Source: Amaranthus tricolor (taxonomy: Eukaryota; Streptophyta; Magnoliopsida; Caryophyllales; Amaranthaceae). Taken from it: DNA of 64,000 bases. Position 1 is the first letter of the stretch. Each line of letters opens with the position of its first letter. The stretch is from contig NC_080053.1 in the NCBI RefSeq assembly GCF_026212465.1, forward strand, positions 12,299,640-12,363,639, given 5' to 3'. The translations under genes and the position numbers were made by a program. Positions 61,000 through 64,000 of the stretch are shown here, piece after piece. A model generated the notes under the pieces. That model was given only the letters and a program-made list of their open reading frames with translations, ran no database searches and was not told the DNA's origin.

Positions 61000-61745
61000 A
61001 CTTAGATCATCCTTAATCCTTATTTATAATATACTTAATGCCAAATTGATCAGACTTAATATCAACTTACATCAGACTTAATGCCAATCTACAACACACT
61101 TATTGCATACTTAAATCAGACTTAATGCACACGTACATTAGATTTAATTCCAACTTATAGAACACTTAATGCTTACTTACATCAGACTTAATGCCAACTT
61201 ACAATACACTTAATACCTACTTATATCATCTTAATTTAAATTTATATTATATATTACGTTTCATACCTAATACCAAATTATATCATATCTAATACCAACT
61301 TATAGCACACTTTATTACTTACTTACATCAAACTTAATGCCAACTTACATCAGATTTAATGCCAACTTACAACACACTTATACATATTTACATCAAACTT
61401 AATGCCAATTTACATCATACTTAATGTCAATTTACATCAGACTTAATGCCAATTTTCTTCAGACTTAATGCCAATTTATATCAGGTTTAATGCCAAGTTA
61501 CATCATACTTAATGCCAATTTATATCAGGCTTATTGCCTTCTTACATCAAAATTAATGCCAGCTTACAACACACTTTATACCTACTTACAGCTGATTTAA
61601 TACCAACTAACAGTACACTTAATACATGCAAACTTACATCAGACTTACTGCCTACTTACATAAAACGTAATGCCAACTTACAACACACTTAGTACCTACT
61701 TACATTAGACTTTATGCCAACTTACAGTACACTTAATACATATTA
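61000..61745. repeat. Minisatellite, reverse arm
   Basis: Tandem units of the same repeat on the opposite strand: AATGCCAACTTACATCAGACTT and variants, about 25-30 copies. Together with the forward arm they make a long imperfect palindrome. Confidence 0.85.
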
Positions 61746-62069
61746 TATTAATTTTTATAGAAAATAATTTCTAAAAACAAAATAACAATTGGGGGTTTAA
61801 TTTCAAAAAAAAGCAAAAACCAAATATTTGCCTTTTTTCTTCCTTCTCAAAAATATCGCAAAATTTAGAAACGATTGTGCTAAATATTGAATTCTTCCAT
61901 GAAAGCATCCATGGCGTTTCTACTGATAATATAAAAAGAGATGTTAATGATGTTTATTGATAATATGAAACTTTTTTTTAAAGATTAATGCAATAATTAT
62001 ATGAGTGATTTTCAAGAGGAGAGATTAATGATATTCATTGGAATATGGAAAGTGTCTAGATAAAGGAGC

Positions 62070-62883
62070 TGATGCATAAGGTTTAGGGTGTGATGGTCTA
62101 TGTGTGTTTCGGTTATAGTGATAAACAAAGGATGGTTAAATGGACTGATGTAAAAACATTTCTCTAGACTCGCTAAAGGTTGCTACGCACGATTTGTATT
62201 TGAAGCTAGTATAACTCTCAAAGCGGAACACTTCTCAACAAGTTAAACTAGTACTTAAACCACCACAAAAAAAAGACTTGCTTTAATATTGATAAAGGTA
62301 TTAAGATTTTTGGACAGAACACTTGTTCTCATAAAAGACCCAAATGCTTTAAACACATGTAAACTAAGTTTACTCTAAGCACAATGCTTGTATTTCACTC
62401 TCAAAATTATGATTTCACAATGAAACATACAGGGCTATTTATAGGTAAAATTACTTAACACTAAAGGAAAACTTAAGAGGAAGGAAATAATAAGAAAATG
62501 CTAAGAAGATGTGTTGTACATCATCCTTTTTGGTTGGCAGCTTCCTTCTTCAATTAGTGTCCTTTCATGTCTTGACTTGTGCCACCTAACCTATGTTGTA
62601 AGGTAGCTTTGATGAGTAAAGAAGACAACTCATATGGGTGCTTAGGAGGTTACTTAACCATAGAGTAAGTAAGATAATATCTTGAGCAGGTAGGTTAGCT
62701 TTCTTCATGGGTGGGAAACCTAAGCAACTAGGTGAGCTTTCTTCATGGTTAGGAAACCCCCTTTATTTGCTGTTCATTCTCAAATCATTCGGTGTTTTAT
62801 ATGAGCAATACTTGTAAGCTATTTGTTGCTAGCAATCCTTTAAATTGGGCTTCATGAAAATTGTTTTAGATACACCTGCATCA
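62070..62883 (-). mobile_element. Solo LTR, 814 bp
   Basis: The termini TGATGCA and TGCATCA are inverted, and a perfect 5-bp duplication GGAGC flanks the segment (62065-62069, 62884-62888). Reversed, ACCTATAAATAGCCCT (62432-62446) is a probable TATA box, so the LTR is in minus orientation. No coding sequence lies on either side, so this is a solo LTR. The superfamily is undetermined. Confidence 0.82.
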
Positions 62884-62974
62884 GGAGCTCTGCTGGCTGC
62901 TGAGCTATAATGTTGTTCAAGTTTTTTTTATATTTATTATTAATGAAATCAGCATTAAGGGATTAGGCTTGAGG

Positions 62975-63905
62975 ATCGTCTCTCAAAGAGACGATCTCTC
63001 AAGAGACCAGCTGCATAAACTATCACTTGAGATGGTCTCTCAAAGAGACCATCAAATATGGATCGGCCCAAAGTTATAGTTAATATTTTAGTATGCTAGA
63101 GTTGGTGCTAGTATGCTGAAGTTATTATATTAGTATGTTGAAGCTAGTATGTTAAAGTTGCTCTTTTATATGCTGAAATTTTGTATTTTAGATGCTAAAG
63201 TTGGTGTTTTGACAAATTATAGTTGGTATTTTAATATGCTAAGTTGGTGTTTTAACATGATATAGTTGGAGTTTTAGCATGATGTAGTTGGTGTTTTTAC
63301 ATATTGTAGTATAACAAAGTAAGCATTTAAAAAGTATAAGTTGTGTTTACCTCCATACAAGCAAATTATATTGTTGTCTTCATCAATAATCCTATTCTCT
63401 TCATCAAACTCTATCATCAGTTTTTCAATTAATAAACCTTTATAAAACAACAATATCTACCACAATAAAAATTACTTAATTGAATGAATGAAACAAGAAA
63501 TAAACATTATAACCATATGTCTTAAGTTGTTTTGATTATTAAAATCAACTTCTTATCAATTAGTATATCTAATTTGAAAGAATTAATTTGAAAAGAAATA
63601 CATATACCTGTGATTTCATTCGTGCTCCTTTTCGCATTGAACTTTAGATGAAAAATTATCAATTTTAAGTATTAAATCTTCTGTTCTAATCTTATGTTGA
63701 TAATTTAATTGAATTTTTCTTGATGAATAATTAAAGAATGTTGCTTTTGATATGACATTAAAGGCAATGTGAATGGGATAAGAAGAAATGATTTTCTTAA
63801 ACTGCGTGCTTAAGAATCTATTTTAATATATATTTTCTTTTTTATTTTTTATTAAAACGAATTGAATTAAACTTTTTGAGAAGCATCTTTCAAAGAGACG
63901 TTCTT
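62975..63905. repeat. GAGACG palindromic repeat, copy 3, with an internal minisatellite
   Basis: It begins with GTCTCTCAAAGAGACGATCTC, and a second palindrome GGTCTCTCAAAGAGACC follows at about 63033, then GGATCGGCCCA. The interior (63085-63315) has degenerate ~25-bp units containing GTTGGTGTTTTA. A related motif, CTTTCAAAGAGACGTTCTTTC, closes it near 63888-63910. The layout suggests one non-autonomous element with palindromic ends. Confidence 0.55.
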
Positions 63906-64000
63906 TCAAGACTTTCGTTTGTATTTAATTTACAAGTGTGCTTTATCTTTAAAAAGCCTGAAATTGATTAAATATTAAAAATTTAAAGTAAATGCTTTTT

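Noticed and set aside
60021..61745. Possible CRISPR array
   Set aside because: The repeats are degenerate, occur without unique spacers of constant length, and the sequence is plant nuclear DNA.
1..64000. tRNA, rRNA, microRNA or snoRNA genes
   Set aside because: No convincing tRNA A/B boxes with a cloverleaf or rRNA-like sequence was noticed by eye; a covariance-model search would be needed to exclude them.

Overview
This is nuclear DNA of a flowering plant, almost certainly a eudicot. It is AT-rich, its three host genes are split by GT-AG introns and encode typical higher-plant proteins, and most of the remainder is transposon sequence of plant families. A Caryophyllales origin is possible but is only an impression from the repeat families.

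Host genes. (1) 4168-7211, minus strand: a five-exon gene for a plastid thylakoid zinc-finger protein of the LQY1 (LOW QUANTUM YIELD OF PHOTOSYSTEM II 1) family, reconstructed as 163 residues. (2) 10494-21600, plus strand: a complete eight-exon gene for plastid 3-ketoacyl-ACP synthase III (KASIII), reconstructed as 404 residues with the Cys-His-Asn triad intact. (3) 35638-43706, plus strand: a three-exon gene for a small membrane-anchored J-domain co-chaperone resembling plant DnaJ 72, 177 residues. All three open in phase through every predicted junction. The first two act in the chloroplast (photosystem II repair; fatty-acid synthesis initiation). They are not an operon and are simply neighbours.

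Mobile DNA, left to right. 1-3.9 kb: a Mutator-type MITE, an LTR-retroelement remnant and a short LTR with a primer-binding site. 7.8-8.5 kb: an RTE-type LINE remnant. The KASIII introns hold a Mutator-type MITE, an RTE LINE remnant with a hAT MITE nested in it, a diverged internal duplication, and a hAT element with a second MITE inside. 22.0-26.2 kb: a Mutator-like element (MULE 1) whose transposase lost its catalytic centre. 26.3-31.1 kb: a Copia remnant and a deleted Athila/Tat-like gypsy element. 31.8-35.3 kb: a full-length but inactivated plant mariner-like element with an extra open frame on the opposite strand. The DnaJ introns hold a Tourist-like MITE, a 131-bp tandem duplication and a 1.4-kb foldback. 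44.6-50.4 kb: LINE and MITE copies and a gypsy LTR remnant.

50.7-61.8 kb is the most layered part. A 3.7-kb solo LTR (5-bp duplication CTGGC) sits inside the transposase gene of MULE 2. MULE 2 (9-bp duplication TAAATTTTA) sits inside one arm of a minisatellite whose other arm is in the opposite orientation. MULE 2 also carries a convergent small gene for a GRF-type zinc-finger/coiled-coil protein. The window ends with a solo LTR (62070-62883) and another minisatellite-bearing repeat.

The best candidates for something undescribed are the two-gene MULE 2, the second open frame of the mariner element, the foldback minisatellite, and the 21-bp subterminal palindrome shared by MULE 1 and its MITEs. 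All coordinates were read by eye; no alignment or database search was run.
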